Shown piece by piece: positions 46,952-56,574 of a DNA stretch of 64,000 nucleotides (the first letter of the stretch is position 1; every line of letters starts with the position of its first letter). The notes beneath the pieces are model-generated. The model was not told the DNA's origin, did not search any database, and saw only the letters and a list, made by a program, of their open reading frames with translations. The DNA comes from Sphingomonas colocasiae. Lineage in GTDB: Bacteria > Pseudomonadota > Alphaproteobacteria > Sphingomonadales > Sphingomonadaceae. The stretch covers positions 372,001 to 436,000 of the forward strand of contig NZ_JAINVV010000009.1 in the NCBI RefSeq assembly GCF_019880585.1, in the 5' to 3' direction. The translations under genes and the position numbers were made by a program.

Positions 46952-48241
46952 ATGACCACCATCTACGCGCTTTCGAGCGGCGCGCCGCCGGCCGCGCTCG
47001 CTGTCGTCCGCATCAGCGGCATGAGTGCGGGCCCGGCCTTGCGCGCCCTGGCGGGTCGTCTGCCGGTGCCACGCCGAGCCGGACTGGTGACGCTGCGCGA
47101 TCCGGCGGATGGAGAGGCGCTCGATCAGGCCTTGGTGCTGTGGTTTCCGGGACCGGCGAGCGCGACCGGCGAGGATCTTGCCGAACTTCATCTTCACGGC
47201 GGCAGGGCGGTGGTGGCGCGCGTGCTGTCGGCACTGGCCGGGATCGACGGGCTGCTGCCTGCCGGGCCTGGTGACTTCACGCGGCGAGCGTTTGAGAACG
47301 GACGGATCGATCTCGCGGAGGCGGAGGGCCTATCCGATCTGTTGTTCGCGGAGACCGAGCTGCAGCGCCGAAGCGCGCTCGCGGTGGCGGGCGGTGCGCT
47401 GAGTGCGCAGGTGAGCCAGTGGCAGGATCGATTGTTGATGATCTCCGCACAAGTGGAGGCGTTGCTTGATTTTTCGGATGAGGACGATGTGACGGGGCCG
47501 GAAGAGGGACGGCTTCAGAATGATGCGGTGGCGTTGTCCCGTGAAATCGACGACTGGCTCATGCGACCCAGTGGCGAACGTTTGCGTGACGGCGTTCGGG
47601 TAGCGCTGGCGGGACCGCCCAATGCCGGAAAGTCGACCTTGCTCAATGCCTTGGCAGGGCGGGAGGCGGCGATCGTCTCGCCGCGTGCGGGAACGACGCG
47701 CGATGTGATCGAAGTGCCGCTGGCCTTGGCGGGGCGACCGTTCGTGCTGATCGACATGGCGGGCCTTCACGAGGGCACGGGCGACGAGATCGAAGCGGTT
47801 GGGATCGAACGCGCCAGGCAGGTGGTGGCGGAGAGCGATATCATTCTTTGGCTCGGCGACGAGGCGACGGACCCGGCATTCGATTCTGCGCGGACCATCC
47901 GGGTTCATGCGCGCGCGGATCTGCCGGGACGGGAGATTGGGGTGGACGATGCCGTTGCGGTTTCGGCGATGGAAGGCTCGGGCCTTTCGACATTGGTTGA
48001 TGCGTTGATCGCGCGGGCTGATGCGATGCTGCCGCGGCCGGGAGAAATTGCGCTCAACCAGCGGCAGCGTGATCTGTTGCGCGAATGTCGCTCGGCACTG
48101 GGTAGCGCATTCTCCACCGATCTTCTTCTGCTGGCGGAATCGCTTCGCTTGGCACGAATGGCGCTCGATCGGTTGACGGGACGGGCGGGGACCGAACAGA
48201 TGCTTGATGCGTTGTTCGGTCGATTCTGCATCGGCAAGTGA
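46952..48241 (+). CDS. mnmE: tRNA modification GTPase MnmE
   Basis: 429-residue GTPase that with MnmG installs the 5-carboxymethylaminomethyl group at U34 of certain tRNAs. N-terminal domain (ALSSGAPPAALAVVRISG), G domain inserted at about 210-350: P-loop GPPNAGKST, DMAGLHEG (G3), and the C-terminal FGRFCIGK ending with the Cys of the CxGK tetrad. Length is typical. A parS site follows at +4 of the stop. Confidence 0.96.
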   Translation: MTTIYALSSGAPPAALAVVRISGMSAGPALRALAGRLPVPRRAGLVTLRDPADGEALDQALVLWFPGPASATGEDLAELHLHGGRAVVARVLSALAGIDGLLPAGPGDFTRRAFENGRIDLAEAEGLSDLLFAETELQRRSALAVAGGALSAQVSQWQDRLLMISAQVEALLDFSDEDDVTGPEEGRLQNDAVALSREIDDWLMRPSGERLRDGVRVALAGPPNAGKSTLLNALAGREAAIVSPRAGTTRDVIEVPLALAGRPFVLIDMAGLHEGTGDEIEAVGIERARQVVAESDIILWLGDEATDPAFDSARTIRVHARADLPGREIGVDDAVAVSAMEGSGLSTLVDALIARADAMLPRPGEIALNQRQRDLLRECRSALGSAFSTDLLLLAESLRLARMALDRLTGRAGTEQMLDALFGRFCIGK

Positions 48242-48244
48242 GGC

Positions 48245-48260
48245 TGTTCCACGTGGAACA
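48245..48260. other. parS site 1
   Basis: TGTTCCACGTGGAACA, a perfect 16-base palindrome of the ParB target consensus, four bases after the mnmE stop. Confidence 0.93.
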
Positions 48261-48300
48261 TTTTGACTTGGGACCGGCCATACCCTAGCGCTTGCGGGTC

Positions 48301-50157
48301 ATGGCGCGCAGTTTCGACATCATCGTTATAGGCGGCGGACATGCCGGCTGCGAAGCTGCGGCGGCAGCGGCGCGCACAGGTGCGCGCACCGCACTGCTGA
48401 GTTTTTCGCGAGACACCATCGGCGCGATGTCGTGCAATCCGGCGATTGGCGGATTGGGCAAGGGACATCTGGTCCGGGAGGTCGACGCCTTTGATGGCTT
48501 GATGGCGCGCGCGGCGGATCATGCCGCGATCCACTATCGCATGCTCAACGCGAGCAAGGGCACGGCGGTGCAGGGCCCACGGATCCAGGCGGATCGGCGG
48601 CGCTACAAGCACGCGGTCCACACATTGCTCGCCGATCAGGCCGATCTTGAGATCGTGGAGGGCGAGGCCGCTGCGCTGGTGTTCGATGGTTTGTCGCGGC
48701 AGGTCATCGGGCTCGAACTCGGCGATGGTGAGATATTGCGTGCCGGTGCAATCGTCCTGGCGACAGGCACCTTCCTCAATGGCCGGATGTTTTGTGGTCC
48801 CGAAATCACCACTGGCGGTCGGGTAGGGGAAGCGTCGGCGCAGCGGCTGGGCGATCAGCTTCGCGCGCTCGGCTTGCCGATCGCGCGATTGAAGACGGGT
48901 ACGCCACCCCGGATCGACGGGCGCACCATCGATTGGGCGGTGCTGGAGGAGCAGCCATCGGACGACGGCGACTGGACGATGTCCGCATTGGGAACACGCC
49001 GGCCGGCGCCGCAGCTTTTCTGTGCGATTACCCGGACGAACGCTGAAACGCATGCGATCATCCGTGGAGGACTGGATCGTTCACCGCTCTATACAGGAGC
49101 GATCGATGCGCTTGGGCCGCGCTATTGCCCTTCGATCGAGGACAAGGTGGTCCGCTTCGGCGACCGCGATGGCCATCAGATCTTTCTCGAACCCGAAGGG
49201 CTCGACGATCCTCTCGTTTATCCGAATGGAATCTCGACGTCGCTCCCGGTCGATGTCCAGCATGAGATGATCCGCAGCATGGTTGGTCTGGAGCATGCCG
49301 AGATCGCCCGGCAGGGTTATGCCGTGGAGTATGATCATATCGATCCGCGCGCACTGGAGGCGACACTGGCGGTGCGCGGGGTTCCCGGGCTTTACTGCGC
49401 GGGCCAGATCAACGGCACCACGGGGTATGAGGAAGCGGCGGCGCAGGGGCTTGTCGCCGGGTTGAATGCGGCGGCGTTTGTCGGCAACAGGCCCGCGCTG
49501 ACGCTCGATCGGGCGACGAGCTATATCGGCGTGATGATTGACGATCTCGTGCTGCAAGGCGTGACCGAACCCTATCGGATGCTGACCGCTCGTGCGGAAT
49601 ATCGCCTGCGACTTCGCGCGGACAATGCGCCGACCCGATTGACGCCGGTCGCGATGGCAGCCGGCTGCATCGGTACGGACCGGCGCGGATGGTTCGAAAA
49701 GCGCGAGCGGGAGCGTGCGAAAGTTGTGGACGCTCTTGGCGAAGTCGTCTCAGGCAACTTGCTTGCCGAAGCCGGGATCGAGATCGCCGCGGATGGGGCG
49801 CGCCGCCCGCTGATCGAATGGCTCCGTTTTCCGCAGATCGGCGCGGACGAGGTCTCGCGGATCTCACCGGCATTTCGGGGTGTCGACCAGGCCCTGGTCG
49901 ATGAGATCGTGGAGGATGCGCGCTATGCACCCTATCTCGCGCGTCAGGATGCGGAGATTCGTGCGCTGCGCGCCAATGAAGATATCCGGATTGATCCCGC
50001 CTTCGACTATCGTGCGATCGCGGGCCTGTCGAACGAGATGACTGAACGGCTTGAGGCCGCGCGCCCCGCAACGCTCGCGGCCGCATCACGCATCCGCGGC
50101 ATTACGCCGGCAGCGCTTTCGGCGATCCTCGTTCAGGCGAAACGCCAGGCCGCATGA
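48301..50157 (+). CDS. mnmG: tRNA uridine-5-carboxymethylaminomethyl modification enzyme MnmG
   Basis: 618-residue FAD-dependent partner of MnmE. Rossmann [14 protein letters not shown] near residue 8, [45 protein letters not shown], and the C-terminal helical bundle with [12 protein letters not shown]-like elements and [14 protein letters not shown] at 48301; a TTG three codons earlier is not favoured. Overlaps rsmG by ATGA. Confidence 0.96.
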   Translation: MARSFDIIVIGGGHAGCEAAAAAARTGARTALLSFSRDTIGAMSCNPAIGGLGKGHLVREVDAFDGLMARAADHAAIHYRMLNASKGTAVQGPRIQADRRRYKHAVHTLLADQADLEIVEGEAAALVFDGLSRQVIGLELGDGEILRAGAIVLATGTFLNGRMFCGPEITTGGRVGEASAQRLGDQLRALGLPIARLKTGTPPRIDGRTIDWAVLEEQPSDDGDWTMSALGTRRPAPQLFCAITRTNAETHAIIRGGLDRSPLYTGAIDALGPRYCPSIEDKVVRFGDRDGHQIFLEPEGLDDPLVYPNGISTSLPVDVQHEMIRSMVGLEHAEIARQGYAVEYDHIDPRALEATLAVRGVPGLYCAGQINGTTGYEEAAAQGLVAGLNAAAFVGNRPALTLDRATSYIGVMIDDLVLQGVTEPYRMLTARAEYRLRLRADNAPTRLTPVAMAAGCIGTDRRGWFEKRERERAKVVDALGEVVSGNLLAEAGIEIAADGARRPLIEWLRFPQIGADEVSRISPAFRGVDQALVDEIVEDARYAPYLARQDAEIRALRANEDIRIDPAFDYRAIAGLSNEMTERLEAARPATLAAASRIRGITPAALSAILVQAKRQAA

Positions 50158-50789
50158 CCGAGGATGAAGCGCGTCAGTGGTTAACATCGAGGCTCGGTGT
50201 TCCACGTGAAACAATGGCGGTGTTGGAGCGCTATGTGGCGCTGCTGCTCGATGAGGCGACGCGCCAGAATCTGATCGCGGACTCGACGCGCGATCGTGTC
50301 TGGGCGCGGCATATCGTCGATTCTGCGCAGCTGCTGCCGTTGGCGGAAGAGGCGGGCGCAGGTCCCTGGATCGATCTGGGATCGGGCCCGGGGCTTCCGG
50401 GGCTTGTGATCGCGGCGCTTTCGGAACGGCCGATGATCCTGGTCGAATCCCGGCGCAAGCGCGTCGATTTCCTTGAGCACGCGGCGGAGGCAATGGGGCT
50501 CACATCGCGTGTTGCTGTGGAGGGGCGTCGCGTGGAGGTTTTGCCCGATGGCCTCTCGGCGGGAGTGATCAGCGCGCGCGCCTTTGCCCCGCTCGATCGT
50601 CTTTTCATGGTGGCTCATCGCTTTTCCCGTTCCGGGACCGTCTGGTTGCTGCCAAAAGGACGAAGCGCGCAGTCCGAACTGGAAGTCGTGCGCGGGACAT
50701 GGCAAGGTATGTTCCACGTGAAACAGAGCGTCACCGATCCGGATTCAGCGATCATCGTGGCGCGCAACGTGCGGCGGGGAAATCGATGA
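50154..50789 (+). CDS. rsmG: 16S rRNA (guanine-527-N7)-methyltransferase RsmG
   Basis: 211-residue SAM-dependent methyltransferase of 16S G527; its loss gives low-level streptomycin resistance. [20 protein letters not shown] is the SAM site, RQNLIADST and [12 protein letters not shown] are family segments. The gene carries two parS sites in its coding sequence, read as VPRET and FHVKQ, and an ATGA overlap with parA. Confidence 0.95.
   Translation: MTEDEARQWLTSRLGVPRETMAVLERYVALLLDEATRQNLIADSTRDRVWARHIVDSAQLLPLAEEAGAGPWIDLGSGPGLPGLVIAALSERPMILVESRRKRVDFLEHAAEAMGLTSRVAVEGRRVEVLPDGLSAGVISARAFAPLDRLFMVAHRFSRSGTVWLLPKGRSAQSELEVVRGTWQGMFHVKQSVTDPDSAIIVARNVRRGNR
50198..50213. other. parS site 2
   Basis: TGTTCCACGTGAAACA, one base off perfect symmetry, inside codons 16-20 of rsmG. 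Confidence 0.93.
50710..50725. other. parS site 3
   Basis: Identical TGTTCCACGTGAAACA inside rsmG, 512 bases from site 2 and 61 bases from the parA start. Confidence 0.93.
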
Positions 50790-51568
50790 TCCGGATTGCG
50801 GTTGCCAACCAGAAGGGCGGGGTCGGCAAGACCACCTCGGCGATCAATCTCGCCACCGCGCTCGCAGCGACTGGGTGGCGTGTGCTGCTGATCGACCTCG
50901 ATCCGCAGGGCAATGCCTCGACGGGCCTCGGCGTTCATCAGTCGCAGCGCGTCAATTCATCCTATGAATTGTTGACGGGCGATTGCACGCTCGACGACGC
51001 GGTCATCCACACCAAGGTGCCAAAGCTTGATATCATCGCCTCCACCGTCGATCTGTCTGGCGCCGAGATCGAATTGGTGGACTATGAAGAGCGTACCGAT
51101 CGCCTGAAACAGGCGCTCGATGGCGCCACGCCGGGCCGCTGGGATATCTGCCTGATCGATTGTCCGCCGTCGCTGGGTCTGCTCACCATCAACGCCATGG
51201 TCGCCGCGCGATCGCTGATCGTTCCGCTTCAATGTGAATTCTTCGCGCTCGAAGGGCTCAGCCAGTTGCTGAGCACCGTCGAACGGATCCGCGCGCGCTT
51301 CAATCCCGATCTTTCGATTCTGGGTGTCGCGCTGACCATGTATGACCGCCGCAACAAGCTGACCGAGCAGGTGGCGCAGGATGTGCGCGCCTGCCTGGGC
51401 AAGGTGGTCTTCGAAACCGTGATTCCGCGCAATGTGCGCCTGTCCGAAGCACCCAGTCATGGCATGCCGGCGCTGATCTATGACATGCGTTGCGCGGGTT
51501 CGGAAGCCTATATCGCGCTCGCGCGCGAACTGATCGGACGGCTGCCGCGCGCGGCGAAGGCCGCATGA
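50786..51568 (+). CDS. parA: Chromosome partitioning ATPase ParA
   Basis: 260-residue deviant Walker ATPase. ANQKGGVGKTTSA at residues 8-20, LIDLDPQGNAS, DICLIDCPPSLGLLT and LTMYDRR give the ParA/Soj fold. Binds DNA nonspecifically and pulls ParB-parS complexes at division. Starts in rsmG stop (ATGA) and leads by ATGA into parB. Confidence 0.97.
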   Translation: MIRIAVANQKGGVGKTTSAINLATALAATGWRVLLIDLDPQGNASTGLGVHQSQRVNSSYELLTGDCTLDDAVIHTKVPKLDIIASTVDLSGAEIELVDYEERTDRLKQALDGATPGRWDICLIDCPPSLGLLTINAMVAARSLIVPLQCEFFALEGLSQLLSTVERIRARFNPDLSILGVALTMYDRRNKLTEQVAQDVRACLGKVVFETVIPRNVRLSEAPSHGMPALIYDMRCAGSEAYIALARELIGRLPRAAKAA

Positions 51569-52497
51569 GCGAGGATCAGACGGAGAATAGCGCCGCCGCC
51601 GTTTCGCCGAAGCGTCGCCCGAGCGGCCTCGGCCGTGGATTGAGCGCGCTGCTCGGTGAAGTCGCGCGTGAGGAGCCCGTCACCGCATCGCCGAGCAGCG
51701 GACCGCGTGCAGGCATCCAGATGGTCGCGGTGTCCGACCTTGCGCCGCATCCCGAACAGCCGCGTCGTCACTTCGATGATGCCGCGCTCGACGAACTTGC
51801 CGGATCGATCGCCAAGCGCGGCGTGATCCAACCCATTGTCGTGCGTCCCAATGGCGCGGGATATCAGATCGTCGCGGGCGAACGCCGCTGGCGCGCCGCG
51901 CAGCGCGCGCATATCCATCAAGTACCGGTAATCGTTCGGGATTTCGATGATTCCGAGGCGCTTGAAATCGCGCTGATCGAGAATATCCAGCGCGAGGATC
52001 TCAACGCGATCGAAGAGGCGGAGGCGTATCGGAAGCTCGCCACCGAATTCGGCCATAGTCAGGAAGCGCTGGGCAAGCTGGTCAGCAAGTCGCGCAGCCA
52101 TATCGCCAATCTGCTGCGCCTTCTCGACCTGCCGGCACGTGTGCGTGATTGGGTTGCCGATGGGCAGTTGCAGATGGGCCATGCCCGCGCGCTGATTACC
52201 GCACCCGATGCCGAAAGCCTGGCCGAGCAGGTGATCCGGCGCGGATTGTCGGTGCGCGAGACCGAGGGGTTGGCGCGCCAGGCAAAGCCGGGCGGCGGCG
52301 GTGTCCGCAATCAGTCGTCAAGCGGGCAAAAGGGCGGAGACGCCGATATCGAGGCGCTTGAGCACCAGCTCGGAGACCTGCTCGGTCTGAAGGTGCGCAT
52401 CCAGCACCAGCTCAAGAGCGGAACGGTGACGCTCGCCTATCATTCGCTCGATCAGCTCGACATGATTTGCCAGCGGCTGAGCGGCGAGAAGATTTGA
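51565..52497 (+). CDS. parB: Chromosome partitioning protein ParB
   Basis: 310-residue CTPase/DNA-binding protein that loads at parS and spreads. N-terminal GLGRGLSALLGE (ParA-stimulating region), CTP motif GERRWRAAQ, ENIQREDLNAIEEA, HTH region SKSRSHIANLLRLL, and a C-terminal dimerisation domain. Downstream of parA by ATGA overlap. A Gly/Gln-rich linker lies between the last two. Confidence 0.97.
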   Translation: MSEDQTENSAAAVSPKRRPSGLGRGLSALLGEVAREEPVTASPSSGPRAGIQMVAVSDLAPHPEQPRRHFDDAALDELAGSIAKRGVIQPIVVRPNGAGYQIVAGERRWRAAQRAHIHQVPVIVRDFDDSEALEIALIENIQREDLNAIEEAEAYRKLATEFGHSQEALGKLVSKSRSHIANLLRLLDLPARVRDWVADGQLQMGHARALITAPDAESLAEQVIRRGLSVRETEGLARQAKPGGGGVRNQSSSGQKGGDADIEALEHQLGDLLGLKVRIQHQLKSGTVTLAYHSLDQLDMICQRLSGEKI

Positions 52498-52555
52498 CGT
52501 TTCAAGCACATGGCCGCTGAATCCCGAGGTTCGGCGGTCTTCTCTCAAGCCTGAT

Positions 52556-53614
52556 TCAAAGTTGATGTCCGGTGCGATCGCGCTTGGTGTCGAGATATTT
52601 GGCATTATGCGGATTGGACGGCAGCTTGTGCGGCACGCGTTCCACGACGTCGATGCCATGGGCCGAGAGCTGGGCGACTTTTTCGGGATTGTTGGTGAGC
52701 AGCCGGATCCGCGTCTGCCCGATCAGCGCGAGCATCCGCGCCGCCACGCCGAAATCGCGCGCGTCGATCGCGAATCCCAGGCGAAGATTGGCGTCGACCG
52801 TGTCATGGCCCTGGTCCTGCAGGCTGTAGGCACGCAGCTTGTTGATAAGGCCGATTCCCCGCCCTTCCTGCCGCAGATAGAGCAGGATACCCCAATGTGA
52901 TGCGATCGCATGGAGCGCGGCATGAAGCTGTGGTCCGCAATCGCATTTGAGCGATCCCAGCACATCGCCGGTCAGGCATTCGCTGTGCAGGCGCACCAGT
53001 GGCGGCTGGCCATCGGGTTCGCCCAGGATCAGCGCGACATGCTCGGTACCATCGTCGCGACTGCGAAACGCGACGATCTCCGCATTCTCCGATGCTTCCA
53101 CTGGCAGGCGCGCGCGCGCCGCGATCATCAATGCGTTCGAATCGTCATATGCGGCGATATCGGCGGGGGTGATCCTCACCTCGGGCGTGCCGGTGCCGGC
53201 GATGAAGAAAGCGGGCAGCAGCCCCGCGAGCCGCGCCAGTTCCAGCGCCGCCGATGCCGCATCGCCTGCCGTGACGGGAACCGCGCGATAGGGGCCCTTG
53301 AGCGGCGTCGCGAGATCGAAGGCGGGGTCGGCGAGCGCGACCGCGCCGGCCAGGTCGATCCATGGCACCCGTGCCACCTGCACCGGCCGCCCAGGATCCG
53401 CCGCATCGCGCTGATTGGCGAGCTTGAGCGTGGTCGCGCGCGTCGAGGAGATCAGGATATCGGCGGTCTCACCCGGATCGAATTCCGCCAGCCGCGCCGC
53501 ATCGGCGGTTTCGATCGCCAGCAGATGCACGATTCCGTCCGCGCCGGCGATGGCGATCGGCCAGCCGCGCTTGAGCGCATCGATGGCGCGAGCCGCGGCG
53601 CGGGGATCGTTCAA
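52556..53614 (-). CDS. ribA: GTP cyclohydrolase II with degenerate DHBP-synthase-like N-domain
   Basis: 352 residues. The C-terminal half is intact GTP cyclohydrolase II: RLHSECLTGDVLGSLKCDCGPQL (zinc Cys residues), LRQEGRGIGL, and NLRLGFAIDARDFGVAARML; first step of riboflavin synthesis. The N-terminal half has the length of the DHBP-synthase domain of RibBA but lacks its acidic REGDL-like catalytic loop (GADGIVHLLAIETAD instead), so only cyclohydrolase is expected. ATG overlaps the xth stop. Confidence 0.9.
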   Translation of the reverse strand: MNDPRAAARAIDALKRGWPIAIAGADGIVHLLAIETADAARLAEFDPGETADILISSTRATTLKLANQRDAADPGRPVQVARVPWIDLAGAVALADPAFDLATPLKGPYRAVPVTAGDAASAALELARLAGLLPAFFIAGTGTPEVRITPADIAAYDDSNALMIAARARLPVEASENAEIVAFRSRDDGTEHVALILGEPDGQPPLVRLHSECLTGDVLGSLKCDCGPQLHAALHAIASHWGILLYLRQEGRGIGLINKLRAYSLQDQGHDTVDANLRLGFAIDARDFGVAARMLALIGQTRIRLLTNNPEKVAQLSAHGIDVVERVPHKLPSNPHNAKYLDTKRDRTGHQL

Positions 53615-54405
53615 AGGCGGAACTCCGTGACGATCGGGATATGATCGGACGGCTTGAGCCAGCTCCGGCAGGATTCATGGACTGTGTGGCCGACCGCCAG
53701 CGCCGCGACGTCCTTGGACGCCCACATATGATCGAGCCGGCGGCCGCGATCGGAGGCCGCCCAATCCTTCGCGCGATAGCTCCACCAGGTGTAGAGTCGC
53801 TCGGGCGGCGGCACGAAATGCCGGCCGAGATCCACCCAGTCATTGGCCGCCTGCAGCCGGCCGAGCGTCTCGACCTCGATCGGGGTGTGGCTGACCACGT
53901 CGAGGAGTTGCTTGTGGCTCCAGACGTCGCTTTCGAGCGGAGCGACGTTGAAATCGCCGACCAGCAATGTCGGCACAGACAGCGTTTCGGACCAGGCGAT
54001 CATCCGTTCGAGGAAATCGAGCTTCTGGCCGAATTTCGGATTGAGCGTGCGATCGGGAATGTCGCCGCCGGCGGGCACATAGACATTCTCCAGCCGCATG
54101 CCGTTTTCCAGCCGGACGCCGACATGGCGGGCCTCGCCATTGGCCTGCCAGTCGAGACGATTGTCCTCGACCATCGGTATGCGGCTCAGGATCGCGACGC
54201 CGTGGTGCATGCGCTGGCCGTTGAGCATCTGGTAGGAATAGCCCAGCCGGCGGAACGCATCGGCGGGGAAGGTCTCGTCGACGGTCTTGGTTTCCTGAAG
54301 GCACAGTACGTCCGGCGCCTCTTCCTTCAGGAAGCGCTCGACGATCTCGATCCGGAAGCGGACCGAATTGATGTTCCAGGATGCGATCTTGAGAGTGTCT
54401 GCCAT
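53611..54405 (-). CDS. xth: Exodeoxyribonuclease III
   Basis: 264-residue AP endonuclease/3' exonuclease for base-excision repair. IASWNINSVRFR, QETKT (catalytic Glu), NVYVPAGGD, VGDFNVAPLESD (Asp/Asn), DHIPI (His) at the end. Length is typical of ExoA/XthA. Coupled to ribA by a four-base overlap. The repeat block immediately upstream occupies the promoter region. Confidence 0.95.
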   Translation of the reverse strand: MADTLKIASWNINSVRFRIEIVERFLKEEAPDVLCLQETKTVDETFPADAFRRLGYSYQMLNGQRMHHGVAILSRIPMVEDNRLDWQANGEARHVGVRLENGMRLENVYVPAGGDIPDRTLNPKFGQKLDFLERMIAWSETLSVPTLLVGDFNVAPLESDVWSHKQLLDVVSHTPIEVETLGRLQAANDWVDLGRHFVPPPERLYTWWSYRAKDWAASDRGRRLDHMWASKDVAALAVGHTVHESCRSWLKPSDHIPIVTEFRL

Positions 54406-54415
54406 GTCGTCGGCA

Positions 54416-54602
54416 TTAGAGCGATTTGGAGTTCGATGGAATCATCGAACGACTCGAAAATCGCGGCAAGCCAACCAGCGATTTGGAGTTTGATGGAATC
54501 ATCGAACGACTCGAGCCGCAGGCCAGCGAAGCTAAAATCGCGGCGAACCGACCAGCGATTTGGTGTTCGATGGAATCATCGAACGACTGGCGAATCGCCG
54601 GA
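54416..54602. repeat. Three-copy direct repeat between thiE-like and xth genes
   Basis: Cores of 34 bases at 54421-54454, 54478-54511 and 54555-54588 share at least 31 positions; each contains TTCGATGGAATCATCGAA-type inverted repeats. Spacers of 23 and 43 bases also share CTAAAATCGCGGC-type segments. TTAGA precedes the first core as at 16.68 kb. Fills the gap between the thiamine-phosphate-synthase-like stop and the xth start. Confidence 0.85.
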
Positions 54603-55163
54603 TCATCGGGGCGTCAATCCGTCGATCGCGGCCCAGCCATATGCGCCGGATTTCATCACCCGTTCGGCGCGTCGCGCGTTCATGCCGCCTAGCGCGATGA
54701 CGGGCTTGCCGCTCTGCGCAAGGAGCGGCCGGAAACCGGCCATCCCCAGTCCTTTGACGCCGGGGTGCGACCGCGTCGCAAAGACGGGTGAGACGAAGAT
54801 CAGATCGGCATGGCGGGCGCGGCGAAGCTCGGCTCCGTCGTGCACCGGTGCACTCAGGATCATCGTGCCCGCCTTGATGCGCGAGAACCTGCCATGTGCG
54901 CCGTCGGCGCCCCAGATGCGGGCCTGCGAAGGCGGGCCGGCAAGCAGCAGCATCAGGCCGCGCCGGCGTGCGACGTGTCTCACCTGTTCGAACACGGCAC
55001 GCCGGGCGGTGGGATCGAGGCTGTAATGCCGGAAGACGATGCCGCCATCACGCGGCATCGTTTCGAGCGCATCCCACAGCGCGTCACCCTGGCGTTCGTC
55101 GGTCATCAGCCAGATACGCGGCAGCGCGCGGGAAGTTCGGGATCGGGGGTGGCGGCGGGGCAT
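54603..55163 (-). CDS. Thiamine-phosphate-synthase-like protein (TenI/ThiE fold)
   Basis: 186-residue TIM-barrel protein resembling TenI/ThiE: IWLMTDERQGDALWDAL at the start, GADGAHGRF, SPVFATRSHPGVKGLG (ThiE: SPVFPTxTKxG) and ALGGMNARRAERVMKSGAYG. The usual diphosphate-binding residues are partly changed, so a regulatory TenI role or true thiamine synthesis cannot be told apart. Start at 55163. Divergent from the PLP homeostasis gene by 22 bases. Confidence 0.72.
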   Translation of the reverse strand: MPRRHPRSRTSRALPRIWLMTDERQGDALWDALETMPRDGGIVFRHYSLDPTARRAVFEQVRHVARRRGLMLLLAGPPSQARIWGADGAHGRFSRIKAGTMILSAPVHDGAELRRARHADLIFVSPVFATRSHPGVKGLGMAGFRPLLAQSGKPVIALGGMNARRAERVMKSGAYGWAAIDGLTPR

Positions 55164-55185
55164 CGCGCTTTCTATAGCAGCGGCC

Positions 55186-55866
55186 ATGACGATCCACGAA
55201 AGAGCTGATGATGCGGCCGTCCGTCTTGCCGCGGTTCGCGCCGCCATGGCGAAGGCGGCGGCGCTTGCCCGACGCCCGGCCGAAGCCGTCACGCTGATCG
55301 CGGTCTCGAAGACGCATGGCGCTGAAGCCATCCGTCCGCTGATCGATGCCGGCCAGCGCGTGTTCGGCGAGAATCGCGTGCAGGAAGCCGAAGCCAAATG
55401 GCCTGCGCTTCGCGAAGAGAATGCCGATCTGGCGCTACACCTGATCGGGCAGCTCCAGTCGAACAAGGCTGACGCCGCCGTCGCGCTGTTCGATGCGATT
55501 CATTCGGTCGATCGCAACTCGCTGGTCGCGGCGCTTGCGCGGGCCATGGACAAGCAGGGGCGGCGGCCCGATTGTTTCGTCCAGGTCAATATCGGCGCGG
55601 AGGACCAGAAGGGCGGCTGCGCCCTCGGTGATCTGCCGGCGTTGCTCGTGGAAGCGCGCGCAGTGGACCTGCCGGTGCGCGGGCTGATGTGTGTGCCCCC
55701 GGCCGATGTCGAGCCGGCGCCCTATTTCGCGTTGCTGGCGAAGATCGCGCGCGACAATGGCCTGAGCGCGCTCAGCATGGGCATGTCGGGCGATTACGAG
55801 ACCGCGATCATGATCGGCGCCACCCATGTTCGGGTCGGCACCGCGCTGTTCGGCGGTCGCGGGTGA
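55186..55866 (+). CDS. YggS-family pyridoxal phosphate homeostasis protein
   Basis: 226-residue alanine-racemase-fold PLP-binding protein. PLP Lys in TLIAVSKTHGAEAIRP, FGENRVQEAEAKW, HLIGQLQSNKA, NIGAEDQKGG and SMGMSGDYETAI with the conserved carboxy Ser/Gly. Controls free PLP and amino-acid balance. Ends in GTGA overlap with the HAD gene. Confidence 0.93.
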   Translation: MTIHERADDAAVRLAAVRAAMAKAAALARRPAEAVTLIAVSKTHGAEAIRPLIDAGQRVFGENRVQEAEAKWPALREENADLALHLIGQLQSNKADAAVALFDAIHSVDRNSLVAALARAMDKQGRRPDCFVQVNIGAEDQKGGCALGDLPALLVEARAVDLPVRGLMCVPPADVEPAPYFALLAKIARDNGLSALSMGMSGDYETAIMIGATHVRVGTALFGGRG

Positions 55867-56570
55867 CGATCGAGGCGATCATCTTCGATTTCGACGGCGT
55901 GCTGCTCGAAAGCGAATATGCAGGCAACCGCCACTTGGCCGAGACGCTGACCGGATTGGGCCATCCGACGAGCGTCGAGGATTCGATGGCCAATTTCATG
56001 GGACTGGCGGGCAGCGATTTCCTGGACGCGATCTCGGCCTGGATCGGCGGGCCGGTGCCGCCGGCCTTTCATGCGATTCGGGACGAGGAAGACGATCGCA
56101 TGATCCGCGAAGGGATCGCTCCGGTCGCCGGTGCTGTCGACTTCGTGCGTGGCCTGTCGCCGGCGCTGCCGCGCGCCATCGCCTCGTCGAGCTCGACGCG
56201 CTGGATCGCGGCGCATCTCGATCATCTCGGCATCGGCGACGCGTTCGATGGCAGGATCTTCAGCGGGCGCGAGCATGTCGCGCGCGGCAAGCCGGCGCCG
56301 GATCTGTATCTGCACGCCGCGCAGGCGATCGGCGCGGATATCCGCAATACGCTCATCATCGAGGATTCGCCGGTCGGCGTGACCGGGGCGCTCGCCTCGG
56401 GCGCACATGTTGTCGGGCTGTGCGTGGGGCAGCATTGCGCACCCGATCATGATGCCCGGCTGCGCGCACTGGGCGTCGAGATCGTCGTGAAAAGCTTCGA
56501 CGAGATTGCGCTGTTCCTGGCCGGTCTCGCGACCCATTCCATGCCCGTGCCGGGTTACGCATCCAGATGA
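55863..56570 (+). CDS. HAD-superfamily sugar-phosphatase/mutase-like protein
   Basis: 235 residues. Motif I FDFDGVLLES, II SSSSTRW, III RGKPAPDLYL, IV IEDSPVGV: subfamily IA, similar to beta-phosphoglucomutase or 2-deoxyglucose-6-phosphatase. GTG start shown by the GTGA overlap. Substrate unassigned. Coupled upstream to YggS. Confidence 0.87.
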   Translation: MTIEAIIFDFDGVLLESEYAGNRHLAETLTGLGHPTSVEDSMANFMGLAGSDFLDAISAWIGGPVPPAFHAIRDEEDDRMIREGIAPVAGAVDFVRGLSPALPRAIASSSSTRWIAAHLDHLGIGDAFDGRIFSGREHVARGKPAPDLYLHAAQAIGADIRNTLIIEDSPVGVTGALASGAHVVGLCVGQHCAPDHDARLRALGVEIVVKSFDEIALFLAGLATHSMPVPGYASR

Positions 56571-56574
56571 CGTC

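Noticed and set aside
54426-54692. A Leu/Glu/Ile-rich repeat peptide frame across the three-copy repeat
   Set aside because: It is produced by the DNA repeat itself, starts without a ribosome site and runs into the antisense of the thiamine-synthase-like gene.
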